Shown here: positions 43,414 through 55,901 of the stretch, piece by piece | Numbering within the stretch: position 1 is the first letter of the stretch | Layout of the letters: each line of letters opens with the position of its first letter | Assembly: GCA_016110215.1 (NCBI GenBank) | Contig: JADWQD010000011.1 | Span: 1-64,000, forward strand | DNA: 64,000 nt | Direction: 5' to 3' | From: Capronia americana | Lineage: Eukaryota > Ascomycota > Eurotiomycetes > Chaetothyriales > Herpotrichiellaceae | Translations under genes and position numbers: made by a program | Notes under the pieces: generated by a model | What the model was told of the DNA's origin: nothing | Seen by the model: only the letters and a program-made list of their open reading frames with translations | Databases searched by the model: none

Positions 43414-46151
43414 ATCAGCAGTTGGTGGACAGATCGGAGGTTGTCGCTACTCAGACGGATTTGCAGCTTGAGAAAAATGTTCGACTCTTTGTCAGGTAGT
43501 CGTTGGAGCACCCTACAAAGTTAATCCTGTTCATTTGTTGTGGATTTGTACTGGCAGGGCATTGGACTCATTTCCAACACATCATCAAGCATATCATCAT
43601 CGACTCGGAAGACAAGTCCGCGAGCAACGAACGCGCAGCCCTTCCGCCCATGATGATGAATAACCATTGGCGATGGATGATGATGACGACTGCTTTTCCC
43701 AGCACGGAAGTTAAGCCAAGGACAGTTGAAGGATAATAGGAAAAGACATTCGGCCTTCGAGTACTTCGTTTTGATAGAAGTTCCAAACGTAGAAGACTGC
43801 GGAAGTCATCTGTATCGAGAGTCTGCTAGCCAGACCATAATGCTACTACTCGTACTACTGCACCATTTCGGGCATCGACCTGTCAAGCAAACACGGATTT
43901 GAAGGCTATGCTGTGAAAACAAATGCTCTCGTCCAATGTCTCATGGTGGGTGGTGACAGTCCTGCCGGCTGACCTGGAATGGTTGGGCGAGGCGCTATGT
44001 ACCTTTGAGCGATGAAATGAGGGTCACACAAGAAACACCAGTCACGGGAAACGGTCATGCCGGTGGTGGCTGTGCCATTGTGATCTGCGGCAGTATGGTG
44101 TGCCGCCAGGAGACGGAAACCCGCCGTCGAAGGGATTCTGAGACTGTCAGGAGGCCAAAGCATGTGGCATTCGGGAAGCCCTGAGACAGCATATGAGCCG
44201 GGCTGGAATGGGCCGCAGGCAGTCTGGCTGAACAGGGGATCGGCCTTGGTTCTCCGCCGGGTTGAGGCGAGAACATCTTGAGATGGAGAGGAGTGTTTCA
44301 CCAGTCAGCAGACGAGCCAAAGAGAGAACGATGTGGGCGATTGATGTGCGTCAAGCGAGTGGCCAGTGGCATTCCGAGAGGTGGCCTCCCCTGGAGCGCG
44401 ACGCGACGATGCCTTGGGTGCAGTCCAACCACGCGTGAGTACCAATCGCGTAGGCCTACAGTGTATCAGACGTGTCAGGCGTTTGTCTCGGGCTCTCATC
44501 CAATCGACGAGTGGGTGCCTGACCATTTGGCCACACGATGTGTCAAGTGGCCGTTTTTGGAGAATGGTGGGGGGTGAGAGAACGAGAGGACTCAATGAAG
44601 CCACCAGTCGAGCAGGATGGTTGTAGTCAGTCCATCAGAAACACCAGAAACATTGAATAGCGTTCGTAAATTGGCTGCCATAGTAGGGTAGCTGATCCTT
44701 TCGTAATGGGGCAAAAGAAAGGCGACAGCTGCAAGGACAGCGCAGAGTTGACAGATGGCAGATACCAGCTGGGCTGGGTAGAGGGGTTCTGGGCAGCTGG
44801 ATTGCACCTTCTGTATGGCAAGACCGATGCCCATCCAGCGAAAGTTTAGGGTTTGTACAGTACCTGCTGCGGCATCCAGTGCGGCGCGGCATGCCCGTCC
44901 ATCTCGGGATTGCATCCCTTTCCCCTTCTCCCTGCTTTTACGGACGTGCTAATGATGCGCGAGTCAACTGAATGGGTCACGAGTACTGGTAAACCACTGG
45001 TGGTCAATGGTCATTAGGACTCCAGCAAGGAGCCAGACGCGCAAGACACACGCTGAACACGCTGGCGTCAAGCTCCATACAGACCATCTAGAATACAAGA
45101 CGGCTGCACATCCCCATAAAGTGCGTGCAGACGCTCAGATTCAGTCGTGCAGCCGCCGCCCAATCCGCACGTTTTGTTTGCCAGCCGCCAGCACAGGGCG
45201 AAACAAGATCCATCTCGCCGTCTTCCCTCGATTCTGGCCAACAGGTCTACATACCTGGCCGCACCCTGCATCGGTTTCCATTCATATCCTGTGGAAGCGC
45301 CCAATCAATCTATAACAGGTGCGACAGCGTTTCTGATTCATGCCTCATTCATATTCATAAACCACCTTCTCACCGTTGCCTCATTCTCACTTTTTCTTTT
45401 CTCTCCATCTGGCATCGTCTGCGGGTTGAGTTGAACTCACCACCCCCTGTCTCTCACCGTCGGAAGAAAACGCACCCTGACACTTTCTGGGGCAGGACTC
45501 CCCACCTCACTCAAGCCTCTTCGAGCTTTCACTATCCCCAAAAGTGCTCCTAGCCGTCTTCAGTCACAGACAAGCCTAGGAAGAAGACAGTGCCGGCTGC
45601 TCCAGGTTCCAACCCCTGACCGACCGACAAATCCTTGCCTGCGCCGTCCCGGAAACCCTATCACCCTAACGGAGCAGCTTCCAAGCCATCTGCAAATCTG
45701 TACCTGGAGTTTATCATCGCCTATCCACTAGCTGCAGACTCCAAACCCACACCCCTGCAGTTACTACATCACTTCTGGCGCAGAGTTCAGGAGACCACTT
45801 CGCTTGCATACGACGAGACTCTCTCTCAAACATCAGGAGCTACATCCTAGGCCGCGCCTGGGCATATTATACTACGATATATCCAAACGCGCTCTTTCAA
45901 GCATCTGTCTGAAAAGTTTTCATCTGCTGGCCAGGTGAAAGAAAACTGAGATCGGCTTCAACTAATATCTTGGATACCAGCCTCCCCGCTTGTGTCACAG
46001 GCCTGTCACATTCACTTCATATCCGCTCGCTTCACGGACCTTGAAACCCCTCGGAGGTTCTCAAGACACCTCCATATACTCCTGGAACTGCCTCACTTCG
46101 GGGTTGTTCTCCTCGTCTTCTGACTCCTCAACATTGAGCCCGACAACAATC
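43414..46151. other. Gene-poor stretch and long leader of the cyclin gene
   Basis: About 2.7 kb. 43.4-45.0 kb shows only short, overlapping frames with no motif. 45.2-46.15 kb is C/T-rich and contains stops in every plus frame shortly before the cyclin ATG, as expected for a long 5' leader, possibly with leader introns and short upstream frames. Confidence 0.5.
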
Positions 46152-47465
46152 ATGATGGACTCATACACGTTGGCCCAAAACAGGGCAGCACTGGAGGACT
46201 TCGTCCGGCAACCGGTACGGACATACATGATCCAGCACTTGGCGAAGCAGGCATCGCAGGTGATTCGATGCGACCACGAGCCCCAACCAGCAGCAGACTC
46301 GCTACCGACGCCGCCCTCGACGCCGCCTCAGTCTTCCTCGTCGGAACCAGCGTCGCCTCCATTGCCGAGCCTCGAGCAATTCATCAGCTCCCTCGTTCAT
46401 CGATCCTCGGTGCAGGTACCGACTCTGATGACCTCTCTTGTCTACCTGACTCGCCTCCGATCAAGACTTCCACCTGTGGCCAAGGGTATGAGGTGCACGG
46501 TTCACCGCATCTTCCTTGCGTCTTTGATTCTGGCGGCGAAGAATTTGAACGACTCGAGCCCGAAGAACAAGCATTGGGCAAGATATACCTCCGTGAAGGG
46601 CTTCGAGGGATTTGGATTTGGCCTTGCAGAGGTCAACTTGATGGAGAGACAGCTGTTGTACCTACTTGACTTCGACACCCGTGTGACCGAGCAGGACCTG
46701 TTTGACCACTTCGAGCCCTTCCTTGCACCCATTCGCTTTCAATTGGAGCTTCAGCAAGAAGAGGCGGAGCTTACCAGCACCCACCGGCACTGGCACTCTC
46801 ATCAGCCCTCCAACGACTCCACCATCTCTCTCCCACCTGTTGTCCGCAAGGAACCTGTTCGCGTCATGGCAACCCCCCCTCCAAGAGCAGCTGGTGTCTA
46901 CGATTCTCCTGCTTCTTACATCGACGAAGACATCGCAAGTGGCCGGTATCCACGACACAGGGCAAACAACAGCTCCTTGTCACTGCCAGCTCAGACTCAC
47001 AGGAGGTGGCCATCGCCGTTCCGCCACCACGGCAACAACCGCTCTGTATCGCCGCCTTCCATCCGGGATCTTCCTCCACTAGTACCGTCAAGCAGACCTG
47101 GCACAATGCACAGCCACTCCAGTTCTCGATCCTCCTCCGTGGCACCATCATTACGGTCAAGATCTTCGTCTTTGGCGCCTACGTCGCGAGGAACACCCTA
47201 CACTGCATCGTCAAACATCGATGACAGCATCGTGGTGATCGACCTAACCGAAAGTCCGGACGCATCATACCACGGTGCTTATGGCAAAGCTGTTTCAGCA
47301 TCTCGGCCTAGCCTCAAAGGCCATCAGACAAGCTTTCAGTGTGAGAGCCAACAGCCCGCAAAGAAGGTGAAGTCCGACTCCAGTGTCGGTGGTGTTATGG
47401 CACGACTCTTCTCTACGAACAACTACCGCTTGGGAAGGACACCCGCCGTTCAACAAGCAGCTTAG
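46152..47465 (+). CDS. PCL/Pho80-type cyclin
   Basis: 437 aa from the first ATG of a double ATG-ATG (46152/46155); the frame is open 54 codons further 5' but that part has no sense. The cyclin box at about residues 65-195 contains [20 protein letters not shown], the conserved [10 protein letters not shown], the core helix [17 protein letters not shown] and [14 protein letters not shown], all features of the Pho80/PCL cyclin family (pfam08613/cyclin N), which activates Pho85-type kinases in polarity, phosphate and G1 control. Aspergillus PclA, with a role in conidiation, belongs here. The C-terminal 220 residues are Ser-rich and low-complexity, with several S-P sites. No introns in the coding part. 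Specific partner not determinable. Confidence 0.9.
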   Translation: MMDSYTLAQNRAALEDFVRQPVRTYMIQHLAKQASQVIRCDHEPQPAADSLPTPPSTPPQSSSSEPASPPLPSLEQFISSLVHRSSVQVPTLMTSLVYLTRLRSRLPPVAKGMRCTVHRIFLASLILAAKNLNDSSPKNKHWARYTSVKGFEGFGFGLAEVNLMERQLLYLLDFDTRVTEQDLFDHFEPFLAPIRFQLELQQEEAELTSTHRHWHSHQPSNDSTISLPPVVRKEPVRVMATPPPRAAGVYDSPASYIDEDIASGRYPRHRANNSSLSLPAQTHRRWPSPFRHHGNNRSVSPPSIRDLPPLVPSSRPGTMHSHSSSRSSSVAPSLRSRSSSLAPTSRGTPYTASSNIDDSIVVIDLTESPDASYHGAYGKAVSASRPSLKGHQTSFQCESQQPAKKVKSDSSVGGVMARLFSTNNYRLGRTPAVQQAA

Positions 47466-49143
47466 GGAGCTGTCGAACGCGGTGTGACAGGAAGAAAACG
47501 GAAACGAGGAGTTCATTGAACTACCAGTGACGATATCCACCCAGATACTGATGACAAGCTGATTCTAACGACTCACGCCAATTACACCTCAGAGACACTC
47601 ATTTACGGCAATCTCATACTTTTTCTTCTTGCATGTGCTTTTCACATAGCGATGGCGTTTCATGGGACCTAAAATGATACAACAGTTGATCGGGAGGGCG
47701 ACTTCTTGGAAAGCAGCGAGCTCAAGGGCAATCAACTTTCTTGCATGTAAAACAGATAACCCAGCTGAGGAGTTGGTGAGCAAGATAATTTGCAAGCGAT
47801 ATTCGTTGGACTGGTGCCAATGGGTCATTTCTTGGATATGGAGGGGAACGATGACTGAAGGTCAACGAAGCAGTATCATGTGCCACGGCCATGCATGAGA
47901 GACTCTAAACAGAGGACTGATACCCCACTGCAGAGGAAGTGGATGACAAGCGAGATGATCGTCCCCGGGATGATATCGAAATATCCCAGATTTGACCCCA
48001 AATGATATGAAAACATTTTAAAAAGTTCACTCAAATGACATGGTATGTACGAGGTAAAATGAAGTGATCTCGCTCTTTTTTGTCCCCTGTTCGCTCCTTG
48101 TCATTTCGTCTCCAAGTGCAAGTTCCGCGGTACCAATTTGCGAGGGGATTGATAGAGGTCGCTTGAAGCTTGGACCTGAGATCCGTTCTCCTCTGTGCCT
48201 AAGTAACACCTATGTACTACACGGAGCTCTCGTACCCTGGATTCCCAAGGAGGCATGAAGGGCCGTGAGAAAACAAGGTTTCAAGTTATTCCCGCAGGGT
48301 GAGTTCGTTAGAGGACTCGAATATTCAAGGCTGGGCCAGAAGTCGTCGGCTTCAATCTAAGCAACGTGCAGAGTGTGGGAGTACAAGGTACTGTGTCAAT
48401 CTCTTCGTACGTACTAAGTACCTCGTACCGGGTACGGATTATGCTCGTGGCGTAACCTTCCTCGCTCGATTGCTGTCCATACTTTCATCCTGCAGTATAT
48501 ACATCAATGCCCCCTCCGTCCGTGGACGATGGTCCTTCAGTTTGGTTCTCATGTCTAGGGTCTTCTGTGATTGTCACGATATGGGCAAGGCAGAAAGTGC
48601 CGGGGTAGGCGCCTTGTGAGGCGAAGCCGTAGATGTTGTTGCCCGCGTGTTGTGGGTTGTCGCTGTTGTGTAGTGCTCTGGCTGACGGTCCGTCCTTAGG
48701 AGAGATGGGTCTGGCTTCCTCGTGACTACGTTGTACATAGTCCATGCGATTTTTTTGAGCAGAGGTTCTTAAACAACTTGGGACTTCTGGAGGGTTGAAC
48801 TGAGATAGCTCGCCGTAGGTGTCTCGGTGCGAGCTATTTGCTAGCTTTGCTTTGCTTAGCCCGCGTCCGACTCGGAGCCGGACGCTGTGCCTGATCCTGG
48901 GGGCCGAGCCTAGAAAACTTGTCCATTACAAGGCAGCGGCTTCTCGTCGTGATGCGACCGAGACTTGTTCGCAGGGCAGGCTCGCAGTAGGTCTTAATGC
49001 CCTCGTGCGTGCACTTCACATGACTGGTGCTTTTTGGTGGTCGGAGCTCACTAGGATGTGCAGTGTAGTGTATGTACACAGGGTAATGTTGTTGTGTGGT
49101 GTAGTGTAGTGTGGTGGTTTCTCGTCAATGGGTGACTCGCAAC
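47466..49143. other. Gene-free stretch
   Basis: About 1.7 kb between the cyclin and GPI11 3' ends, which are convergent. It contains a GTAC-rich patch at about 48405-48437 and GTGTAGTGTAGTG repeats at about 49085-49112. No supportable gene. Confidence 0.6.
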
Positions 49144-50211
49144 TCACTCACTCTTTTTGGCCTCCTCGTCGGTCCTGTTCCCAAGGTGCCCATCTCCTGG
49201 TCGCTCTATCTCCACGGCCACATACTCCTCATCCTCCTCCTTTTCACTCAAATCAATCCTTTTGCCAACGCCCCAGCCAAGTCCACCCGTGAGAACTCGG
49301 CCCACGCTCGCGCCCAGCACAACTCCCCAGACGACAGTGCAGGGCCACTTTTGCCATTCTCGGTCCCAATCCAACGCCATGGGGATGGCGCCTACCCAGC
49401 CGCCCAGAAACGCGCCGACACTGCCGCCCCACACGCCCGCGGCGTCGAAGGGTAGCCACGCGGCTGAAACGTCGCGCCAGGCAGGAGAGGACACGCCGTG
49501 GGTGTAGAAGAGAGGGAGAAAGCCGAGAACCGAGACATGAAGCCCGAGTAGGAGGGTCAGTGGAATCGAGGACGTGGGATAGAGGGGCGCACCGAGCACC
49601 AAGGCGATCAGCGTGAGCGGCAGAGGCGGGAGCGTGAGCGTGAGAATGAGCGAGAATAGAGTCGGCTGCATAGGACGATCCTGTCAATTTTATTTCCATT
49701 GTGCGGCAGGGTGCTGGTCTAGACTCACCGTGATGCGTCCCCTCCAACTGCCCTCCCCTCCCGCACCCGCTGCGGAACCCCCTTTACCTGCAGTTTTCCC
49801 CCCAGCGAGATTCTTGCGGCGCATACTCCCCGTCACAGTCCCGCTTCCCTTGGTGGTCTTCGGTCTCGCAGCCGTAGGACTGGCGCTCCCTTCCACGATT
49901 GGGCCTCCACTCGTGCCGGACACCCATCCTCCCGCCTGGGGCAGGCAAATCGCGCAGAAGAGACATTGCAGCACGCCGATGACGCCTAAGTCACTGAGCA
50001 GTGTGTTGAACGGGTCTGCGATTAGAGCCGGCGCGCGGAGATAATAGTACAAAGGCACCAGAACGGTATGGATGTAGCTGTATCGCTTTGCCCACGGGGA
50101 AGAGAGCAAGGGGATAGGATTCGTCGTGGGTGTCAGGAGGCGGTGGGTTTTCTGGACTGGAGTGCTTGAGGGTGCGGATGGGGGGAGAAGATGCGTCAGA
50201 GAGGCTGACAT
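49144..50211 (-). CDS. GPI11: GPI-anchor biosynthesis protein Gpi11/PIG-F
   Basis: Two exons, 49729-50211 and 49144-49680, with a 48-bp intron (GTGAGT...GACAG), giving 339 aa. PIG-F partners with the ethanolamine-phosphate transferases that modify GPI mannoses in the ER membrane. The N-terminal part has hydrophobic helices around YIHTVLVPLYYYL and LGVIGVLQCLFCAICLP, then a low-complexity Gly/Ser/Lys loop (about 110-160) that holds the intron. The C-terminal half has four to five membrane helices and the family signature WGGSVGAFLGGWVGAIPMALDWDREWQKWP, written here in outline: the LDWDRxWQxWP core near residue 270 is diagnostic. The C-terminus is acidic and cytosolic in style. Intact. Confidence 0.93.
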
Positions 50212-50902
50212 CTCGTTGGAGATCTAGCTGCAAAACTGGCGAACAAAAAGGAAAGACCAAAAAGAAGAAGAAGAAGGGAGCATGCAGTAACAAAGGAGTG
50301 TCAAGCCATGGTTATGGAGCTGTTGTAGTTGGGAGAGTGTGGAGGAAAGTTGAGATGGACGTGTTCGGTTGCATATGACGGAGCCTTGCCAAGAGGAGGT
50401 TGACATCGAGAGCCTTGGCTTCGCGTCCTACGGGTTACCAACGGACCTCGTCGAGTTCGAGAGGGCGCCGGCTCCTCTGCTTCTCATCTGGCATCGTTGG
50501 GTCGCTGATGATTGCGGAACTCGCTGCGCTCCAGAGCGGCGCACGCAATCGCAATGAGACCACTGCCAGCGAAGACAAGGGATGTGAAATCTTCGTTCAT
50601 GCTCGCTCTGTTACAGTATATGCAATCAAAGAGCCTCCTCTCTGCAGGCCACGTGTACTCATACAAAATCCGGTTCTGTTTCTTCACTTCCTCGGCAATG
50701 TCATCACACCTGTGTGGGTATCTCATGCAAACAGCACCACAAACGTGCAGTCTTCCTCCAAGATATATGCATAGAAGCCCAGCGCAGAGACCTTCAAGGT
50801 CTGTCTCAGTGCAGTGTCCCAAGCAAAGTAGCACGCCGCAAAATAGAACCATGTTCCGTATCCCAAAGACAAACAAAGTAATAGGGAAATACGCGACGGC
50901 GA
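50212..50902. other. Intergenic with a doubtful small membrane ORF
   Basis: About 0.7 kb. A minus-strand frame at 50484-50906 (140 codons) has hydrophobic runs (FPITLFVFGI; MVLFCGVLLCL) and many Cys. Its ATG overlaps the TGA of the gene to its right as ATGA, an arrangement not expected for nuclear fungal genes. I keep it as a candidate only. Confidence 0.3.
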
Positions 50903-52765
50903 TCATGCCTTGGCAACCCTAGGCGAACTTCGAGCCGTCTCAAATGTGTTCCTCTGCTCCTCCTTGGGAGTCTCGTAGACATCTTCATCGCCGCCCTCCT
51001 CACCATCTGAGTCTTCTGTTCCGCTAAAGCGTGAGATCTCCGCTGGGGGAGGGTGATCTATTTGAAATGGCGGAGTCCGATGTAAGGTCTTCACCCGAGG
51101 CGTACCAGAGTGGTTCTGACTGGATTCAGGACTCGGCGTTGGATACGCTTCCCTGATAGTTGCAAAGATAGGGGTCCTCAAGCTCTCCATTTCTTGCTGT
51201 AGTTCTTTGACCTGCTCCTCCAGTCTCAAGCGAGCTACCTTTTCCTCTTTGACCAAGTCCAGTAAAGCCTCAAACTTGTGTGCAGGGATGTGGATGGATG
51301 ATGGCGACGAATCTCTGGAGCGGACTGGTGATCTACGCCGAGCGGTTGCAGGTCTGATCGTCGCAGTGGTGGCTTTACTCGCTCTCTGAGGACGGAACAG
51401 GTCATCGTCATCCGGTGAAGGCAATGGTGACTCTCCGGGCGAAGACAAGAAAGTCAGCGGCGGCTCCCCACCCGAGGTCGAGGAAGACAGGTAGGTAAAG
51501 TCATTGGACGACTCGGTGGTCAGAGTCAGATTCGTCTGGTTTTGCTGGAAGATATTGTGGACCGACCCTCGACTGAAGGGCCTGGGATTTACTCTCAAGT
51601 TCAACCTGGGATTTGGAATGTTGTGGCCCTGAAGTTTGGCCAGGGCAAACTCGAAGTCGAAAATCTTAATCTCGAGTGTCCCAAGTCTCTGCTCGAGCGA
51701 GATATCGTCGGTCTCGGGGCCACCAAGGCCGAAATCAAAGGTCTGCATCACACTTGCGTTGGAAGCGGTGTGCTGAGACACGCCGGCTGAACTCGACGGT
51801 AGTTGCGAATGCGCAGAATCCACCACGATCGATTGACCACTGTACACTGGTACCGGGTTCTGAATAGCACTGTGACGCCAGAATGCGATCGTACCCGCTC
51901 GATCCTGGTTGGAAGGGCGTTCGACAGCGTCCTGTCGCGTCAGCTCATTGAGCGCATCCGCACTCCGGGAACGACGCTTGAGCTGCCTGTCTGACACCGT
52001 GTCCTCCTTCGCCCTATTTTCCGTCTGAACCGAAGGAGCCGGAGGCCAGTCAATGTTTGCCGGGAGGAGACCCGAGTCCTTGTCGCTGAAAACTAGACTA
52101 GGTAATGTGTTACGGCGCCCGCGCCGAGGTGGGATTGGCAGAGTCCCGTAGACAGCTCCAGGTTGTTGACAGGGTGTAGAGTGTGAAGTCAAAGCAGCTC
52201 CCCGTGTCGCAAAGTCTGCACCGAGGGTCGGGGCCGAGTCGAGCCGCGTGCGGTCGTGATGTTCCGTGACAGGATTGAGATGCCTCGACTCTGAGTAATG
52301 GAAGCCGCTGGTATCAGTCGGCGCCGACCTGTGTCTTTTGCTCGAGAACATGCGTTTGATGACTGCGCGAAGGCCGCCGGGTTTCTTCTGGTTTAGAGAA
52401 GTCTTCGATGGGATTGAAGACATGCTGCTCTGGAGTAAGGATGGACCAGCGGAGGCGCGCGCGCCAGAGCGTGGCTGGCCTTCACTGACATGTCGCACAT
52501 GGACATCTTGAGCCGGCGCGCTTTTCCGTAGCCAAGTGGCGTCGTTTGGGTGTCGGAGGTAGCTGGTGGGTGGCACAGTGCTGGGGCTATGGAAAACGAT
52601 TCCAGCCTCGTCGAAAGGAATTGGATCCGATATCTTCAGGTCTCCTCGCCTCAAAGCAGCGCCTGTGTTCGCCAGGGACAGAGATCCAGATCGCCTTGCT
52701 TTGTGGTTTGGAGAAGGCATCATGGAAAGTCCAGGCACCAGGATAATATCGACAGCGTCGACCAA
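50903..52765 (-). CDS. Disordered protein with a C-terminal coiled coil, unknown function
   Basis: Single exon, 620 aa; Met 15/16 (MMPSPNHK) are alternative starts. I do not recognise a family. Most of the chain is Ser/Pro/Arg-rich with clusters of basic residues, e.g. the patch GLRAVIKRMFSSKRHRS at about 130, which could bind membrane or act as a nuclear signal. A short ordered helix lies at about 360-385 (LEQRLGTLEIKIFDFEFALAKLQG). A heptad-like coiled coil at about 505-545 (FEALLDLVKEEKVARLRLEEQVKELQQEM in outline) precedes an acidic tail (DSDGEEGGDED). The two helical islands suggest a self-assembling scaffold. Length and steady codon pattern support a real gene. Confidence 0.85.
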   Translation of the reverse strand: MVDAVDIILVPGLSMMPSPNHKARRSGSLSLANTGAALRRGDLKISDPIPFDEAGIVFHSPSTVPPTSYLRHPNDATWLRKSAPAQDVHVRHVSEGQPRSGARASAGPSLLQSSMSSIPSKTSLNQKKPGGLRAVIKRMFSSKRHRSAPTDTSGFHYSESRHLNPVTEHHDRTRLDSAPTLGADFATRGAALTSHSTPCQQPGAVYGTLPIPPRRGRRNTLPSLVFSDKDSGLLPANIDWPPAPSVQTENRAKEDTVSDRQLKRRSRSADALNELTRQDAVERPSNQDRAGTIAFWRHSAIQNPVPVYSGQSIVVDSAHSQLPSSSAGVSQHTASNASVMQTFDFGLGGPETDDISLEQRLGTLEIKIFDFEFALAKLQGHNIPNPRLNLRVNPRPFSRGSVHNIFQQNQTNLTLTTESSNDFTYLSSSTSGGEPPLTFLSSPGESPLPSPDDDDLFRPQRASKATTATIRPATARRRSPVRSRDSSPSSIHIPAHKFEALLDLVKEEKVARLRLEEQVKELQQEMESLRTPIFATIREAYPTPSPESSQNHSGTPRVKTLHRTPPFQIDHPPPAEISRFSGTEDSDGEEGGDEDVYETPKEEQRNTFETARSSPRVAKA

Positions 52766-55551
52766 GGGCAGGATATCAGCACTCCACGACTGACGAACAA
52801 TCCAAACGTTTCCGCATCATGCTGATGCTTCTTTGGCTTGCAAGGCGCCGACTTGATAAAGAGCCGCCGAGGTTGACAATCTCACGCCTGATGAGGGGAA
52901 TGCCAGTGGCGCTCGGACGTTGCACAACGATATCTGTCAACCGCGTCAGTCGGATCATATTATCTGTCAACTGTGGGAGAGCTGGGAGGGTACCATAAAT
53001 TCTGGAATATTAAGATTAGAGCACAGCACACCCAGATCAGGGAGCGGCGACCGTCAGAGGGGTTACGGAAGGAACAATACGCCGGATGAAACAAGGCCCC
53101 GATCGTGAGGCCGTATGCAAGGAGCGACAAGAAGGATGCACGCGCGCGATGCGTAAGGACAAGGCAGATTCGAGGTCGAGCGATGGGGCGAAATATGGGA
53201 ATCGAACAGTCCTCCGCGCGCAAGTCAGAGGTCAAGTGAGTGCCGAAGCATGCCGGAGAAGGTACTCGCTTGGATATAGCAGATGACCGGCGATGAGCCC
53301 GGATGCGACTGATGATAAACAGCTAGGGTAGCCGTACGGAATCCCTGCAAGGTGGGCAGCAGATCAATGAAGTCGTGCTGGCTTCGGCTTCGCTTCGACC
53401 CGCATCGCACCAAGCCTGCGGCGTCAATCAAGAAGCAAGATGGAGAGTGACAGCTGGCAACGTCCCATTCAACTATTCTTTGTTATTTTCGATAGCATCT
53501 GCCCAGCCCGTTTCAGCAGCAGAAACATGGAGCATGGATGCCTCGGGAGGGGCAACCACTACTGCCATGATCCATGGACGCCGGCGGATGGTGGATGAAG
53601 CAGGATAGAAGGAAGTGGGTGTGAAGCCAAAACAGGAGGACGGTGGATTTCGAGGCTGGCGGGCGCAACCAATAGTGGCTGGCGGCCATTGAGATAGCCT
53701 GTCGTGGTGCTGGGTGGCCCCCGGGGACCCTGTCACTCTCCGCTTACTTGGGCTTAGGCTATTCATAGCCCATGATTGACAGCGTGATCTTCTCGATTCC
53801 TGCCGACTGTCCAGGGCTTCGCTAGGGATTGTCCTGTCGACCTGCAAGATGGTGATCAAATCCCGGAACAGAAGTACGATGGGGCTCTGTTGAAGATGCT
53901 GCGGACAAAGCGCTACGTGAGGGTAAAGTTCACCTGCACCTGCTGCCCCCGAGCCAACCAGATGCCCACCTCCCCTCTCTGCACCCTCTCCGCTCACTAT
54001 CAAGATCCCGGATCCCACCTGACTCTGTAAGCGACATTGCAGCTTCTCGATCATGACTGGTCCAGGGCAGTTCGTGCCAGTGGGAGCCGTGCCACATTTC
54101 GGTCTCACCGCCACGTTCAAGGTGTTGATGCGCACACCCTCGAGACCTTCTAGACCGCACAATTCCGCCGTCCCTACCGATTGTACTCGTACGAGAACCT
54201 GAGAGGAATCTGAGTGAAGAAGAGAAGGATGGCAGCAAGACCCCCGACCCTCACCAGTTACAACTGTGTCGGAGACAACCCCCGCTAGCTCGTGAACTAC
54301 TGCGCACTCCCCCCCTCACCCTCGGGCTTCCCAGTGGCCAGCCCGCCATTCCGTCTTCTTTTAGACTGTCATTGGATTCAAGTGGACGACCCCTGCGCCA
54401 TGCAGCGATGCAAGTCATTCTTAGCGCACAATACCTGTGGGCTTTGGCTCGAATGGGCACGGGAAGCCCACGTCGCTGTTTCGAATTGATTCAAGCGAAC
54501 TTGAAGGAGAGTCGGGGACAGAAACATGTCTCTTGAGCACGCTAAAAAAACACCGCAAAGCAGGAAGATGATCGACCGACGACCGACGGAAGCTCCAATT
54601 CCATCGTCAACGACACAACTGCGCATGCCCTCCTCCGCAACCCATTAGACTTGTGCAAGATGCGGTAAGGCTTGGACCTGGGTCATACGGGCAGCATCGT
54701 ACACGGCATGCAACACACGTTTTGTCGCCACCAGTGACTGGCGATTTGAATGTCCACGCACGCAAGAGCTCGCCCGTCTTTGGCAGATATCTGCGGAAGT
54801 TTGAGGCCGCGACTCTGGGACCTTTCGGTACGAGTTTTTAGCCTGGACTTTTGCGACGGCGTCTATCCTCGGAAAGCGCGATGCCGCCGCTGATTCGCTG
54901 CGCTGCTTCAGCTTTTACGTTCGACGAGCACACCCTTATCTTGGGCCATCGTCATCCTCACACATGCTTCACTCATTGTCTCCTTCACTGGGCGCACGAA
55001 CGTAATCCACCCTTCTCAGCGCGCGTGGCAGAAATAGTTTGCCGTCAGGTCCCGAGAAACGACCGCCGATCATCAACTCGTTTTTGCCCAGAAGGTACGT
55101 ACCATTCAGCCCCCATATCGACTGGATACTGAGGATCTGCTGGCACGGACGCCTGATTGAATCCTTTATCAAAAGCCGGCCCGTCAAATTCTATCAAGAA
55201 GATGTCGCTCACTCCTCCGCTCGTGCAGATGCGATATTTCCTTGTCCCGGTAAGGCGTCCAATGGTGCGCGGCAAGCCGGTGGTACCTGAATCTGCAGTT
55301 GAGTGCGTGGTCGTACGGGTGCAGCAGCGACCCAGGCGTCGACCAACCAATTGCCGCACTGCTGATGCTTCATTCGCCTTCCACGTCCCACGTCATCAGG
55401 CTCTAGAACCTGAAACTGATACTTGTGTTGTTTCAGCATAAGGCCGTTGCACCAATGCTAGCAGCAGCTCGTTCCACTCGCACAAGAGCCCAGGCAAACA
55501 ACCTCATGTCGGGCACTGCTCAAATGCAGGATGCTGTACGACAACGTGATC
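52766..55551. other. Gene-poor stretch
   Basis: About 2.8 kb. Open frames such as 53473-54162 (-) are rich in Pro/Ser/Gly and lack motifs; I regard them as chance. A possible short plus-strand spliced gene at the right end is listed separately. Confidence 0.5.
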
Positions 55552-55901
55552 CTACTCGAGCTCCAAGTCGTCGGTCGTCGGATACTACTCGGGTATTAGA
55601 GTTTGATACGTGTGAAGAGGAGGCGAACAATTGGGGACTTCCGTCCATGATGCTCCAGCATCGGGGAATACTTACTCTCAAATCGGCAGTATCCTCCAAG
55701 AATTTCATCCATCTCTTCAGAAAGGGACTGCCGCGGGAAACGGTCTCGGAGTCGCCAATTACACAGAGGTGTCGCTTCGGTCGTGTCATGGCAACTGCAG
55801 CAACTGTCAGATCCTTCCAACCCAGGATAAAGACTGGTTGCACATGCGCTGGCCTCAGCCGCATCGGTCTTGGATACATCAGCCCCAAACTTACCATTTA
55901 A
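55202..55901 (+). CDS. Doubtful spliced ORF antisense to the HCS1 3' end
   Basis: A plus-strand model can be built: ATG at 55202, exon 55202-55249, GTAAGG donor, then an unusually good acceptor at 55436 (ACTGAT, 14 bases, TTTCAG) and a frame open to 55901. The protein has no family I recognise, and its second half lies opposite the HCS1 coding exons, so it may be partly shadow sequence. The splice signals are the only real support. Confidence 0.25.

Noticed and set aside
48405..48440. GTAC-rich patch as a regulatory dyad
   Set aside because: Short self-complementary tetramers repeated by chance can explain it; no gene start is near.
53095..53230. Possible minus-strand tRNA (T-loop-like TTCGATT before CCC)
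   Set aside because: The five bases on each side do not pair as a T-stem, and no A-box or acceptor stem is found at the right distance.
53473..54162. 229-codon minus-strand ORF
   Set aside because: Composition is that of GC-biased noncoding sequence; no domain, signal or membrane segment.
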